The notes: generated by a model from the letters alone, not told the origin. A stretch of DNA of 64,000 nt from Macrosoma leucophasiata (GCA_036365455.1 JAWQUS010000016.1:17011001-17075000), one strand, 5' to 3'; positions 45,181 through 57,555 are shown, counted from the first letter of the stretch. Numbers and translations are program-made.

Positions 45181-45682
45181 ATGACAGTCTGTACATTGTG
45201 TAAAAAATTTAAGAAATTGTAATTTAAAATCATTATGTTATCTATAAAATAAGACATTTAAATACGACAGTGTAAAATTGTAATGTGCATGTCACTGTAT
45301 GTATCAATAATGTTAGTAATTAGATTAATAGATTAGATTAGATGAATAGGTAACTTAATGCAACATGAACTAAAAATCACATATTTTAGTTTAAACTTTA
45401 TTTTAAAAAATTGAAAGAATTTTTGCAGTGCCAGAAAATGGCAACTAAGTATTACCTACTACAACCTAATTTTAAGGCCTTTATATATCTACTTAGTTAG
45501 CAAATAAATGACTATGACTAGACTATAGCCACGTTATAGCTATCATAGCGGTAAAACAACTTAAGCTTTAGGAGGGTCATCGCATCTGTATTTCGACCAA
45601 AGTTTAGTATTCGTCTGAATTCCGATCGTAAATCCGTGTCCTTTTAAAAAAATAGAACTATATTTTATCGTTTCAGGGCGCA

Positions 45683-45837
45683 ATGGGTGGTTGGTTGACC
45701 CACCTGTGGTGGGGCGGCGACCCGGACGTGGTCAATACTATGTCGGGACTGACTCGGCGGGAGATACACGCAGTTCAGAAGTCGTGGGCAATAGTCTATA
45801 AGGACCCAGTTGGTAACGGGAGCGAACTCTTGAAGAG
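45683..45837 (+). CDS. Globin B coding exon 1 (residues 1-52, part)
   Basis: From the ATG to a donor read AG|gttagt, phase 2, exactly the length of exon 1 of globin A. An open frame continues past the donor to 45970, but that extension (LVFHADNC...) is intron, since it leaves the globin alignment. Confidence 0.94.
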
Positions 45838-48800
45838 GTTAGTATTTCATGCGGACAACTGTATTGTTATTGCTGACACAGAGGTCCAAAATACACTATA
45901 TATTACTAATACTACTACTACTGCTTCTACTACCTACATGGGTAAAAATAACTTGCCGAACGTGTGTTAAGGGATAAAAAAATATGTTTTTTTGGTGCAA
46001 CAATCAATTAACAATCATTATTTTTCAATTGAATTATAAAAACTTAACATTCAATCTAGGGTATATTCCCAATAATTGGGATATTAGATAATTATTAGCT
46101 AAAATATAACTATACCTATTTATAGAAAATTTAGCATTTTACTTTTGGATGACCGGACTATGAAAATACTCGTGACCCAGGTGTCCATTTATTCATACAT
46201 TAAATTATACATCAAATACTAAAACCATTTGGGTAGAGGTTTGATGTTTGGCCAATGTACCTATACCTGTAAATTTATGAAAATTTGATATAATATTATT
46301 ATTATTTATATATAAATATGATATACCTAAATTATTAATATATGCGCGTTTCCGTGCTTCGGAGGGCACGTTAAGCCGTCGGTCCCGGTTGCTATCGATA
46401 GATTGCAGTCGTTAAACCTTGTCGGAGACCTTATGGGCGGTTTGAAAACATCCGACAGCGGGTTGGCCACTAACCCGTATCTCCACCAATACGCATTGGA
46501 GCAGCGTGGTGGAGTAAGCTCCAGGCCTCCCCCCAAAAAGGGGAGAAACTCGTGCCCAGCAGTGGGACGTATAATGGGTTGCCATTATTATATATTTATA
46601 CGCTCTTTTTTGCCATTAACGATGAAAAAAATATAAAAAATAATTGTATTATCAAAAAAACCTTTTCATATTCTTTTTTATACAATTGGAGATTTTTTCC
46701 TACACAGGTTTTTCCGGGCATACCCAGATGCAAAGGATTTTTTCAGTACGGTCAAGAAAGTGCCAGAAGAGAAGTTCACAGAAAATTTTCAGTTTAAAGC
46801 ACACGTCATCAATTTGATGTCGTCACTGAACCTCGCAGTCAACACCCTCAATCAGCCAGAGGTGGTCGCTGCCATGATGAACAAGATTGGTGAATCGCAT
46901 CACAGGCGGAAAATTCAGGAAAAACAATTCTATGTAAGTTGCGAAACGATGATATTTAGAAAAAAATCATCAAGAACCATTACTTATATAATCAGGTAGT
47001 AAAATTATAAAACACGGTGAAATAAAAAAGTATGGTCAAAGAACGAAGTTAAATGGTATGGGTTAGAACACAGGTTCCCAAACAATTTTTTCTTGTAGAC
47101 CCTTTTAAATTTTTTTCTTATTTCGGTTAGAACTTTTTTTTCCTTGCTACATTTATATCATATTCCATATTTCCAATTTTTATTCACGCCTACGTAGATC
47201 CCCGTCTAGTCTCCCATAGATCCCATGGGGTCCACCTGGACCACTTTAGGAATCACTGGTTTAGAATCTTCACTTCATAGGTATCTAAAAAAATATATTT
47301 TTTAATCCGAAACTCAACTTTTTTAAAAATATTATATAGATATATATTAAAGATAGATTCAAAAATAAACTAATTATCTAATAATAGTTTTACCTATACG
47401 CAGAGAATATTTACTAATAATACTACGCTATGAGATAAAAAAGTAAAATTTCAGAGTTCACGTTGAAATAAAAAAAAAAATTCAAAAAAATATTTGGAAC
47501 ATTTATTTAAATAAGTATAGGTTCAAGCCGTCAGAGATCCACAAGTGCTATTCAGCCGCAAACCGCAAATTTGAAGCCCATTTTCAGTGAATTTAATGAA
47601 CGTGTATTCATGGCTGGTCTAGTTCATTTTTTTTGTTTTGAAGTTGCTCTTGTGAAGGCATCTAACCTAACCTATCTACCGCTACATAAATATTGTTCAA
47701 TTCAGCTTCAATTCAGCTAATTGGACGTGTAAAGAGCTGGTGGATAAAATCTGTCTCTAGACGTTTTCCACCTTAATAATTATCACAGTGACATAACAAC
47801 TAAGGTTTCAGGCAAATAAGAATTGCTGGCTTTCAAAGATAAAATATTTAAATTAAAAATACTTGCGGCCTAATTTTGATAGGCAACCTAGTAGATATAG
47901 GTATATTCTTTAGACTATAAATATGCGTTAAAATTAGGTTTGCATCCTAACTGGATGAACAAAATGATTCTGCAGTGGGATTCTAACCTAACATATCCAT
48001 ACAAAGAAATAAAGTCGTGAAATAAATTTAAATTACCCATAAATTACCATCAAATATAACAGCATCATGTTTAACACGCAATTAAAACTAAAGGTATGGT
48101 CTTAAGTAGAAAACTTAAGTAGTAAAACTTAAGTAGACTTGTTAGTCTGAGTAATGAGGCTACGAAAAGATATTTCAGTTTGATATTAGGATTATATTGC
48201 TTATTTCTGACATGTCTCTTCGTACACATCACTCACACATACAACAGGTCATTTACTTAAATGTTTCCACTATGCCTTTGTTATTCAGAATATGCAGTCT
48301 ACAGTATCACAGTTATTCGGTTTCAATCATTCAATCCTTGCACACAATAATAGGCCAATTGTCGATGAATGGTTCTACAATAACACTGTCTGGGATACCA
48401 GTTAGTGTCCCATGACAACACTAGTTACTGTCGTAGACAAGTTCCTGTAAGTTCCAATCCAGTTATTGGCACGTCAAGATTTTAGTATGATATTCGTCTC
48501 GGAGTATATTTAGGGAATAGTCTATACACATTTTTATAATACAGTAATACCCCGGACTACGCGATAGGTGGGACCGAGCGATAGTAGTGTAAGTCGAATT
48601 TGCGAAAGTCGGGTTTCACCTTTGTATATAAATACTAGGTTCAAATTACTCATTTTTGGTCTTTTGGATGACATAAATTACATATGTAAATAAATAATGT
48701 GTTTTCGAACTTTTCGTAAGCCGAATACTGACCGCGCGGAGCGGGGTACTTATTATCCCGAAAAAATGTTCCAGTGGGATGCCATGGGATAATTTGATGC

Positions 48801-51800
48801 GTTTTCACAGGTTACACGAAACGCGACCTACACGCGGGCGGAGCCGCGGGCAACAACTAGTATAGAAAAAAGTTACCTATCCCTGGCCTGACGTAAGGAG
48901 CAAATAGGTTTAAGGGTCTCGAGTTCATTCAATGTAGGCAGTTGAATCTGACAATCGTTGCACTAGCAATTTTGGGAAGATGAACCTGTTGTAGCTGTGG
49001 CTTGTGAACATTTCACATACCAAAGATACCAGATACCTACTCAAGAGAGAATATGCACTGCCTTTTTAGGGTTCCGTAGTAAACAAGGAACCCTTATAGT
49101 TTCGCCATGTCCACCACGTCTGTCTGTCCGTCCGCGGTTTAGCGCAAAAACTATTGTTACCAGGGACTTGAAATTTTGCACAAGTATACACTTCAATCAC
49201 GCCGACAAATTAGTAGAATAAAACCATGAAAAAATAAATTATTTGGGGTACCTCCCCTACATGTAACGCGAGGATATATTTTTTATTTTTCATTTTCTGT
49301 ACAGTGTAGGGTATCGTTGGATAGGTCTTTCAAAAATATAAGGGGTGTGCTACAATCATTTTTCGATTTAGTTAACTGTTCGTGACTTATTAAGCTTTGA
49401 AGTGGCAATTTTCGTTAGAGTCAAGTCCCCCCCCTCTTTTACCAACTAAACGGTTGATGTTAGAAATTCAAATGTTACTTCAATAGTAGCTACATATAAC
49501 GAAATTAAAAGGAAAACTATCACATCTAAGTTGGCTATACAAGTTTGCGAGTAATAGTCGACCAAATGTAATACTCGAAATGTTTTATGAACTCCATAGG
49601 TTTTGTTTTTATTATTACACTAGCTGTGCCCGCGACTTTGTCCACGTGAGAAAAAATATGATTGTTCAGTATCTACCCAGAAGAAGTCGTGGGGGCAGCT
49701 AGTATAAAAGTAGCCTAAGTTACTCCTTATAATATCAGCTATCTGCCAGTGAAAGTCCCGTCAAAATCGGAGACACTCAAATTCTATTTATTTGTATGTG
49801 GGTATGTATGTATGTATGTATGGTTGTATGGAGATAAAAGTAGCCTAAGTTTCTCCTTATTACATCAGCTACCTACCCGTGGAAGTCCCGTCAAAGTCGG
49901 ATACACTCCAATTCTACTTATTTGTATGTAGGTATGTATGTATGGAGATAAAAGCAGCCTAAGTTACTCCTTATTACATCAGCTACCTACCTGTGGAAGT
50001 CCCGTCAAAGTCGGATACACTCCAATTCTACTTATTTGTGTGTATGTATGTATGGATGTATGGAGATAAAAGTCCTGTCAAAATCAGTCCAGCCATTCCC
50101 AAGATTAGCCCCGCCAAACAGACAGACAGACAGACAAAAATCGTAAAAATTGTTTTGGTATATGTACCGTGTATGCATATACTAAATGCATACATATGCA
50201 TTTAGTACAAAGCGGTTATTTTAATATTACAAACAGACACTCCAATTTTATTTATTTGTATAGATTTATTATTATGGAAGGTAATATACAACTTAATATC
50301 TGAAAATTTTGTGAAAATTTAAGGGTCTACTTGCTACCGTTAAAAGCAAGCAAAAAATATACGAAAAAAATAACACGTGCATTGTATTGGATTTACCCCC
50401 TTGAACCCCTTCACATTTTCATTTTCATATTTTTTGTAATTAATTTTGTTTTATAGCGGTAACAGAAATACATAATTTATGAAAATATTAGCTTTCTAGC
50501 TATCACTTTTTGTGAGATACAGCCTGGTGACAGATAGACGGACGGACGGACGGACAGACAGACAGACAGCGGAGGATTAGTAATCCGTAGGGTCCGTTTT
50601 TACCTTTTAGGTACGAAATCCCCTAAAAGATAGAACTAAGATACAGAATAGCTTAAAAATATTAAATATGATTCTTTAAATTGACATAACTTTTTTATTT
50701 CTCAACCGATTCACATGAAACAAACACTAAATGTTAAGTTAAACTTACCACAATATATTATGGGAACCGCAAATCGAATAAGGCGTTTCTGAAATTAGGG
50801 TGCACAAACACACAGACAAACAGACATTTTTTCGTGATAAAAAGTACCCAGTGTTGTGCGCCAAAGGTTAAAGTATAATCATACCTCTTAATAATATTAT
50901 AATATAATATAAAATAATAAGTTTCATTGTAATCGAACAGGTAGATTTTGATGCTTGAACAAACAGACAGACAGACAGACAAAAAATATTCTAATCACAT
51001 ATTTGTGTTCGGTATCGATCTAGTAACATCCCCTGGTATTTATTTTTTCAATATTTTTAATGTAAATGTGTAGAATTAACACTTCTACAGTTTTATTATA
51101 AGTATAGATTAATCAAACCTTAAAACTACACGAACCCTACACTGCGTGTGGCCCGACGCGCACTTGACCAGTTTTTTTTTAATTGGACATACGTAGACGG
51201 CTCGTCTCGAGACTGCCTTAGTCCTCTTCATCGGGCAATCGACGAGGGGTTCTCAAACACTGCAAATAGACACTGCTAGACGCAATTCTAGAGGTCCCTC
51301 TAACAAGAACTGAGGACGACCGGTGATTTTGGTGAACATGAGTTCCACAGTAGTCTTCTGGCCCAAGACCTCTGGTGTTCATAGGGATTTTCATCTCCTA
51401 AATAGGGACATTGGTTACGATTAAATAATGCGGTGGTACTATGTTACCTGTGTACCTAGAACTCCGTCGCTCTACAACAATATAAAGAGTCAGTGATAAG
51501 TTTTATCGCACATTCCTGTTCATATTCCTAGATTTTGTTTTATTTCTATTGTACGTGCCTACATTTATATTATTATGTTGGTACCTACGCAACCTTTGTT
51601 CGTTCCTTACAATGAAATGTCAAAAGGGAACTTTTAAAAAGGGCACAAATTATCCAAAAGAAGGGAAAAAGCAACTCACATTTAGGCAGTATTTAGGCAA
51701 CTTCTCATTCGCGAACAGAAAACAATGGACGTAATTATCCTTTTGTACCGACAAGAAGCTGAGATTTATTTTAACAAAGGCCAGTATTTACTTCTGTGAA

Positions 51801-53227
51801 CGTAGACTCTTACGGGTGGCAGAGCTCCTATGTAGCAGAGCTGTATCATCTAACCGACTGTATCGAGCTATATCGAGTCGGCTAACACAGTGATTCTCAA
51901 AGTGGTCCATATAAACCCCCTAGTGTCTATGGGAGACTCGATGGGACTACGTATATGCGTAAATAAAAATGGGATATATGGGAAAGTGATATTAATGTTA
52001 GCAAGGGGGTCCACCGAAACCAGAAAAAAATTGAAAGGGGTCTACAAGAAAAAATAGTTTGGGAACCTCTGATCTAACATGTATATAGCGTTAACGCCTA
52101 TTAGTCCTGTTAGATATTACTTCTCCGGTTAGAGTCTTCTGACATAGAGTCAAAACAGCTTAGACCTCTGGAGAGGCGACGCATTTATTTACATTTAAAC
52201 CTCTTTTTATGTAAATTCAGTTAAATTAATTTAATCACAAGGAACATTAACTTATACACTTTGATATACTGGTGGTAGAACTCTAGTGATGGAGCTAGTG
52301 TAATGTACCTACTTGCCGCTAAATGGTAGATAGTGTTCAGCACTATCGTGTTCCGGTCAGGTGGTAATGTACAGCCCTGTAATTTCCGGCACACAGGCAT
52401 TACACCTTAGGCCTCAGGTGTGGTAACGCTTCTGCATTTTGACCTTGGTCTTTGTGTGGGTGTCTATAGGCTGCAGTCATCACTTAACATCAATGTGAAC
52501 TGCATGCTTGTTTGCCACTACCATTACATAAAAAAAGTAAAAAAATCTTTAAATTATTATAAACTAGTGACCCGCATTTAGGTGTAGGATGCGCACGCGA
52601 AAAACTGCATTTCTAACACTATTTGATCCAATGATATTATAAAGTACATTGATTTGATCGATTTCATTTTAAAAAAAACCGGTCAAGTCCATGTCGGGCC
52701 ACGCGCAGTGTAGGGTTCCGTAGTTACAGAGTAAGACATGTAACGAAAAAACAAAAAATATTTTCAATGGACTTGTTCGAAATTTTCGAGTAAAATACTA
52801 TACTACTATAACTCGCAAACTTGCAAGGCCAACTTTCGTGTGATAGTTTTCCTTCTAATTTCGTTATATGTAGCTACTATTGCCGTAACGTTTGAATTTC
52901 TAACAACAACCGTTTAGTCTGTAGGGAAGGGGGGACACTTGAGTCTAACGAAAATTTGCACTTTAAAGCATAATAAGTCACGAACAGTTAACTAAATTGA
53001 AAAATGATGTTCGCAAACCCATAATGTTTTTAAAAGAAGAATCTAACGATACCCCACACTATATGAAACTCGAAAATTAAAAAAAATTGCCGCTCGTTAC
53101 TAGTAGGGGTTACCCTAAAAGTTTTTTTTTTCACGTTTTTATTCTACCACTTTATAGGCGTGATTAAGGTGTATACTTGTGCCAAATTTCAAGTCTCTAG
53201 TACTAATGGTTTTTGCGCTAAACCGCG

Positions 53228-53259
<32 letters not shown>

Positions 53260-54038
53260 GACATGGGGAAACTATAAGGGTTCCTTGTTTACTACGGAAC
53301 CCTACGGATATCTCGGTAAATATAGGTACGACATTGATAAATTATAGATATAAACCTTCCCCAGGAAATCCTCTTTCCAACCTTATAAACAGGAACAAAA
53401 TCCTTACATCTTTCCGAGATTAGCGCATACATAATAATGGCATCCCATTATACGTCCCACTGCTGGACACGAGTCTCTCCCCTTTTGTTGGGGGGAGGGT
53501 AGATTTATGTGCATACATACAGACAGAAAATAAGGGGACATGTAGTGACCAGCTGACCGGGTAAAAATCGTACCCCCATCGGAGATTTTTAAAAATATTT
53601 GCTTCTAGCTGTGCCTGTGACTTTGTTCGCGTGAAATAGTGAAGTTGGGACTTTTGGAAGCGCTTTTGGATATAAATTTTGGCTAACTTTGGATCTTAAA
53701 CACTTTTGAGTAGCCATCCCACGGAAAAGATAAATAAATCTATTCTGTGGTCTGGCAGCTAAAAAAACATTCACGGTAAAAGTAGTATAATATGACAAAT
53801 TTGGAAGGAAAATTGTCACAGTTTAAACTAAGAGCATAGCTGTATTTACTGACAAAATTATGATTCCAAACCAACTTCAAAACATTATTTTTGCCAACAG
53901 GACCTGAAGGATGTGATAGTGAAGATGTTCATCGAGGTTCTCAACCTGGAAGGAGCGACACTCGTTGCGTGGGGGAAAACTGTAGACTTCTGGTACAAAC
54001 ACGTGTTTCAAACTTTAACTGATGGGGCGACGAGATAA
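45683..54038 (+). CDS. Globin B, three coding exons, 172 aa
   Basis: Paralogue of globin A on the same strand, spliced 45683-45837, 46708-46933 and 53901-54038. Same haem-pocket residues: F63, H84 and H116. Same phases (2 and 0) and same lengths for exons 1 and 2. It begins MGGWLTHLWWGGDPD, with Gly2 and Thr6 again fitting N-myristoylation. By eye about 122 of the first 167 residues match globin A. Differences cluster in the CD/D region (residues 59-77), at the start of helix G (122-127) and in the shorter tail (LTDGATR). Intron 2 is 6.97 kb and full of transposons; intron 1 is 870 bp. An acceptor (ag at 45675-45676) six nt before the ATG implies an upstream non-coding exon. Both copies are open and keep pocket residues, so I infer both are functional. 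Confidence 0.95.
46337..46590 (+). mobile_element. L2 LINE-tail/SINE element in globin B intron 1
   Basis: 5'-truncated copy from gcgcgtttccgtgcttcgg to cagcagtgggacgtataatg and ccattatta. Ends about 118 bp before exon 2 of globin B. Confidence 0.75.
46708..46933 (+). CDS. Globin B coding exon 2 (residues 52-127)
   Basis: Acceptor ctacacag, donor gtaagt. Encodes F63, H84 and H116-H117, and is the same length as exon 2 of globin A. An L2 repeat ends about 118 nt upstream. Confidence 0.95.
47069..47258. mobile_element. hAT-like MITE, family h3, copy 1
   Basis: Ends cacaggttcccaaac and ccactttaggaatcactg. Flanking 8-mers ggttagaa / gtttagaa (7 of 8) mark a target duplication. 190 bp. Related to 51888-52071 in the opposite direction. 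Confidence 0.75.
47267..48539. other. Globin B intron 2, unassigned
   Basis: AT-rich, with a heavily eroded S1-like piece at 47680-47820. No exon-like frame with globin similarity. Confidence 0.45.
48540..48753. mobile_element. Possible pogo/Tigger-type MITE
   Basis: Left end cagtaataccccggactacg and right end cgcggagcggggtactta are roughly inverted, with TA at both borders. The class rests on the CAGTA-ACCCCG style of the end and is tentative. Confidence 0.4.
48758..48860 (+). mobile_element. Helitron-like 3' end
   Basis: gaaaaaatgttccagtggga to cgggcggagccgcgggcaac and AACTAG|T, as in 31700-31799. Confidence 0.6.
49620..51108 (-). mobile_element. Helitron-like H1 element, copy B (1.5 kb)
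   Basis: On the minus strand: A|TCTATACTTATAATAAAACT ... GGGCACAGCTAG|T. Counterpart of copy A (3039-4351) in inverted orientation 45 kb away. It lies in globin B intron 2 and interrupts an X element. Contains (GACA)n tracts and the tandem block at 49702-50077. Confidence 0.75.
49702..50077. repeat. Tandem block inside H1 copy B, about 117-130 bp units
   Basis: Three units plus a partial one, each with gataaaagtagcctaag, ttacatcagctacctacc, ggaagtcccgtcaaa and a (TATG)n stretch. Copy A has fewer units. Confidence 0.8.
51888..52071. mobile_element. hAT-like MITE, family h3, copy 2
   Basis: CAGTGATTCTCAAAGTGGTCC-type left end (first 15: cagtgattctcaaag), right end gtttgggaacctctg. Flanks ggctaaca / atctaaca share the last six bases. 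184 bp. Confidence 0.75.
52265..52546 (+). repeat. S1 repeat in globin B intron 2
   Basis: tactggtggtagaactctag to tttgccactaccattacat and A run; 40-bp loss after gatggagcta. Confidence 0.85.
52669..53306 (-). repeat. X element, intact copy
   Basis: Starts with a run of A then ccggtcaagtccatgtcggg and ends gtttactacggaaccctacg. (GACA)n at 53230-53260. Inverted relative to the split copy 1.5-3.5 kb upstream. Confidence 0.7.
53438..53505 (-). repeat. L2 3' tail fragment
   Basis: Reverse of ccccaacaaaaggggagaga, cagcagtgggacgtataatg. About 395 bp before globin B exon 3. Confidence 0.6.
53901..54038 (+). CDS. Globin B coding exon 3 (residues 128-172)
   Basis: Acceptor gccaacag, stop TAA 54036-54038. 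Encodes helices G and H (KMFIEVLNLEGATL, AWGKTVDFWYKHVF). The tail is two residues shorter than in globin A and lacks its acidic run. Confidence 0.95.
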   Translation, partial: DLKDVIVKMFIEVLNLEGATLVAWGKTVDFWYKHVFQTLTDGATR

Positions 54039-54173
54039 CGGTTGTTGTAGACATAAGTTACTGTTATGCTAGAAACACATTTTTATGACATTGTGACGCT
54101 TCAGGAAAATGGGCGTCGCTAGAGAATGGCAAGAGGAGGCGCAAGAGACAATCCCTCCCTAAGCAATAACCAA

Positions 54174-54179
54174 AATAAA
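54174..54179 (+). terminator. Possible polyadenylation signal of globin B (AATAAA)
   Basis: First canonical AATAAA after the stop, 136 nt downstream. It would give a short 3' UTR. Confidence 0.45.
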
Positions 54180-54486
54180 AAAAAACATATTAAGGTTAAA
54201 CGTTCGCATCAGCTAAGCAACTTATTCCAAAAGATGACGCAGTTTCTCGGAAAGCGTGTTTTTAATTCATTTCAACAAAATTAAAGCGAAAGGGAGTAAT
54301 TAATGTGAGTTTAGCGAACATGAAAATCATTTTTGTATACATTTCTGATTTAGTTGAGACTACTGATAGCTACAATTTCGAAATATTGGTTATTGTACTG
54401 CGACTAGAATACGTGAACTAGCAATTCGCACACATACAAACGAAAGAAATGTTATAATTTATATACCCAATATTTGTCGCTTCGAA

Positions 54487-54570
54487 AAAACAGACATATG
54501 GCGTAATGGAGAATGCTATGTCTATTGTCTTACCGGCGGCGTACCAAGGGTTCGAATCCTGTCAGATGTT
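54487..54570 (+). tRNA. Weak tRNA-like sequence
   Basis: Box A-like TGGCGTAATGG and box B GGTTCGAATCC lie about 45 bp apart. The T loop is good, but acceptor and anticodon stems do not close well. Probably a pseudo-tRNA or SINE head. Confidence 0.3.
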
Positions 54571-54832
54571 AACAATCTGTCTTATATGTTATTGTTGTTT
54601 TTTTTTTTTACTATTTATTAAACGTTAATTTTTAAAGATTTCTTAATGCTATTAAGTACCTAATATTTTTTTTTGTAGTTAGTTTTGTAAGGAATGTTCC
54701 TAACAAAAATAACTATCTGTACTAATAATTATAAAATAATTTGTATGTTCAAACCATTATTTATTACAGAAAAGAAAAAAAAAGCAGTTCAAATTTGTAT
54801 AGGAAACGTTTAACCTTAACAGTAAAGGAGAA

Positions 54833-55156
54833 GTTCCAGGTTGGGCCCGCACCTTGTACACTATATGAAAAGATAGAGAAAAATACGCAGAATCATGGAA
54901 AAATACTCAAAAAAATAATATGAATCGTTGTTTTTTTGTCGGAAATATTTATTTTTCGTAATTTTTGTATGACAGCAATATGTTGCCATATCGCTACTAT
55001 GACATTCTTGTTTTCGAAATATACTTACGACAATTAATTGAAGATTTATTAAACGATTTGAATAGCTGAGAATGATTTAGTATTTTATGTTTCATCTCTC
55101 AATATAGTGTAAATGGTGCGGGCCCAAGATCCATACATTTTGGAACGTCTCCTTTG
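54833..55156. mobile_element. TIR element, copy 2
   Basis: taaaggagaagttcca and tggaacgtctccttt at the ends, with a second inner inverted pair gggcccgcacc / ggtgcgggccc. Flanked by acag on both sides. Confidence 0.55.
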
Positions 55157-55789
55157 ACAGTCATTAGATCTGCCGTACCTACATTATGCTATCTTGTGAT
55201 CCAAACTGTCCCCGAATGCATGTAGGTATTAACATCTACCTCGGGATCTGAAGCAATCGACTTTGAGGCGTGAATACATTTATAAATAAAATGTATCCTG
55301 GTGGCATCTGCTATGTAGGTAGTCAGATTATGTTAAAAATCATGCTAATTACTGGGTAAGGTAATCTACCATTTAGATTAGATATACCTATTATGAGTAC
55401 CTACCTAATATTTGTAAACCCAATATACCTACCTACCTACACTACATGATGTCATGTACCTACCTTTTATTATTTTGACTCATACACCACCCTACGGTGA
55501 TCTGTGTTTTGACTATTTTTTGCTTAAACAGCGTTATCCACAACCTGAAGCCTAACTTGTCTTTGGGTCGAAATTGAATCGCCTCGTTAGCTTTAACCAA
55601 TGCGCGCGGTATATTAGAGCAAGACAGCGAAACAATTCAATTGCCATACTATACCTACATGTCATAATAATATTAAGTTATGAGAATTAGGCGCCTGTTT
55701 GTTCTACATTAATTAAATCGATGATCGTGTAGAAAATCTTATTGTATGTTATGATTAAGGCAACTATTACTTAGAAATAATAATAATAG

Positions 55790-55965
55790 GAGTCCTCCAG
55801 ACCGACTTTCGGTCATCACGGCCAATCTCAACGGAGACTAGCTAACTGCGCGGGAGATATTGTTCAAACACAGGTGCACTCTCTATACCCTCACTCTCAT
55901 AGCCCGATGAGACGACAATCCGACACGACCGAAGAGAGATCGGGTGCAGGACCGACGGCTTAGAA
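55790..55965. repeat. Probable lepidopteran interspersed repeat fragment
   Basis: Contains gtcatcacggccaatctcaa, ggtgcactctctataccctc and gacaatccgacacgaccg, which I recall as recurring words in moth and butterfly repeats. No second copy in this window, so this rests on memory. Confidence 0.35.
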
Positions 55966-57417
55966 ATAGCTACCTATCGTGTAAAGATGTGTTGAGACCA
56001 AACGAACAAAGAAACTATAAGCAGGTTAAATAAACGCTATTTCTTAATCTTTTAGTGGGTAACTCTACCTTTCGTATGTGTATACTTACGTCGCATTGTA
56101 ATCGCAGCGAAAGAAAGCTTTGTCCGCTTTCACAAAGAGAATTTGATAGAATAGGGATATTTAGCAACTGTATTCGCTCGTTTGGTCAAAGCCCAACGTT
56201 ACTCTACATTATTTTTGTACTATCCAATCTAACTAATACGTTTACTAGATAGATACTCAGTAGGTTTTTATTTCTAGGCACCTAAAAGCTTGCGTTAGCT
56301 CATTAGATATATCTATTATAATCATTAACTTTATACCTAATATTAATTACCTATGTAATCAATGTTTTAAATGTGCTTAGGAATGTTCTGTAAATAGTTT
56401 GTTTTAAATATTAAATGTTCTTTTTATAATAATTATAATACCTATTTGTTTCTTTTATATACCTAAGCTAATTATTAATCCTAGTAAGAGGCACAACGTG
56501 TCTACCTACTGCTGTGATTAAAGAATTAAATTCGCTGACATGACCAAAGAATCACTAATTTCTGCGCCTATTCGTTTTAGGTATATGAAATTTAAAAAGA
56601 ACAACGGCAAATAGCAATTGCACACCTAATAGGTTAGGACACAAGACGAATAAATAAAATACGCTTTCACTCACGGCCCCACAGTAGATATAAACCTGTG
56701 TTGTTACCGTTGTTCACACACAACACATACACAAACACCAAACACCCGAGACAAATATCTGTAGGCCATACAAATTTAATATTTGTCTCGGTATGGGAAT
56801 ATAACCCGTGAGCCTCGGTTAAAATTGTCGTCACACACCGCTGGACCAAATGACTCGTAAATCTGTAAATCACATCCGCTCCTACAGGCGTTATAAACTT
56901 CATTATATATATTCATTAAAAATATCAAACAATTACTCATCGACAAATGTTACTATAATATTCAGGATTATTTGAGCGAAACCTTCAAATGATATAATTT
57001 TTTTTATCTAAATAAATGATAATATTTAACTTTCCCCTTATTACATAAGCTTCCCCTCTTATGTTGCTATGCCCTAACAGGGTGTCATTGGACAAAACTA
57101 CCTATGTACCCATATGACATAACGCAATAAATAATTTTAATTTGTTTTTTTATTCATTTATACTTTAATGGAGGTGGGAGATGGGCGGGCTTAATGCCTT
57201 ATGGAGGATTAGGAAAATTAGGAATTATCTTTCAGTTGTTGGATAGAACAGAAAGGCAACAAAAGGTGCAGGAATATTATATAAATCTATGCAGCTTGGA
57301 ATGGGAAAGATAAAGTAATATAGCATTAGCGTAAAATAAAGAACATAAACACGTTAGGCAAGGTAGCAATTATGTAGATAATAAAATATATTTCATATAT
57401 ATTTAACAGGATTTCTT
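55966..57417. other. Sparse region beyond globin B
   Basis: Only the S3 SINE is recognised. Short frames without motifs. Confidence 0.45.
56650..56857 (-). repeat. S3 tRNA-derived SINE
   Basis: Minus strand: box A-like GGTCCAGCGGTG, a mutated box B (gggttatattccc), then gagacaaat, ttgtatggcctacaga and acacaggtttatatc. Longer at the 5' side than the copy at 18763. Confidence 0.6.
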
Positions 57418-57555
57418 ATATCATGAAGTGATATTATGAATCACGCATACAGCAGTTAACATTGATGGCAAGTATTACCACTTGACCAGAACAAGATAGT
57501 GCTGAACACTAGCATTTAGCGCCAAGACGCCTAAGCCCGAACCTCGTCACTAAAG
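57418..57555 (-). repeat. S1 repeat, internal deletion
   Basis: gcagttaacattgatggcaa jumps to taccacttgaccagaacaag, then catttagcgccaaga and cctcgtcactaaagct. Confidence 0.55.

Larger units (their letters stand above)
49074..51181 (+). repeat. X element split by Helitron-like H1 copy B
   Basis: 49074-49619 (agggttccgtagtaaacaag, gtttagcgcaaaaactattg, atataacgaaattaaaagga) and 51109-51181 (gaaccctacactgcgtgtgg, ccgacgcgcacttgacc, T run) together match 52669-53306 read in reverse. Confidence 0.7.

Noticed and set aside
45838..45970. Extension of globin B exon 1 as a 95-aa protein
   Set aside because: The frame runs past the phase-2 donor that matches globin A; the extra residues are not globin-like.
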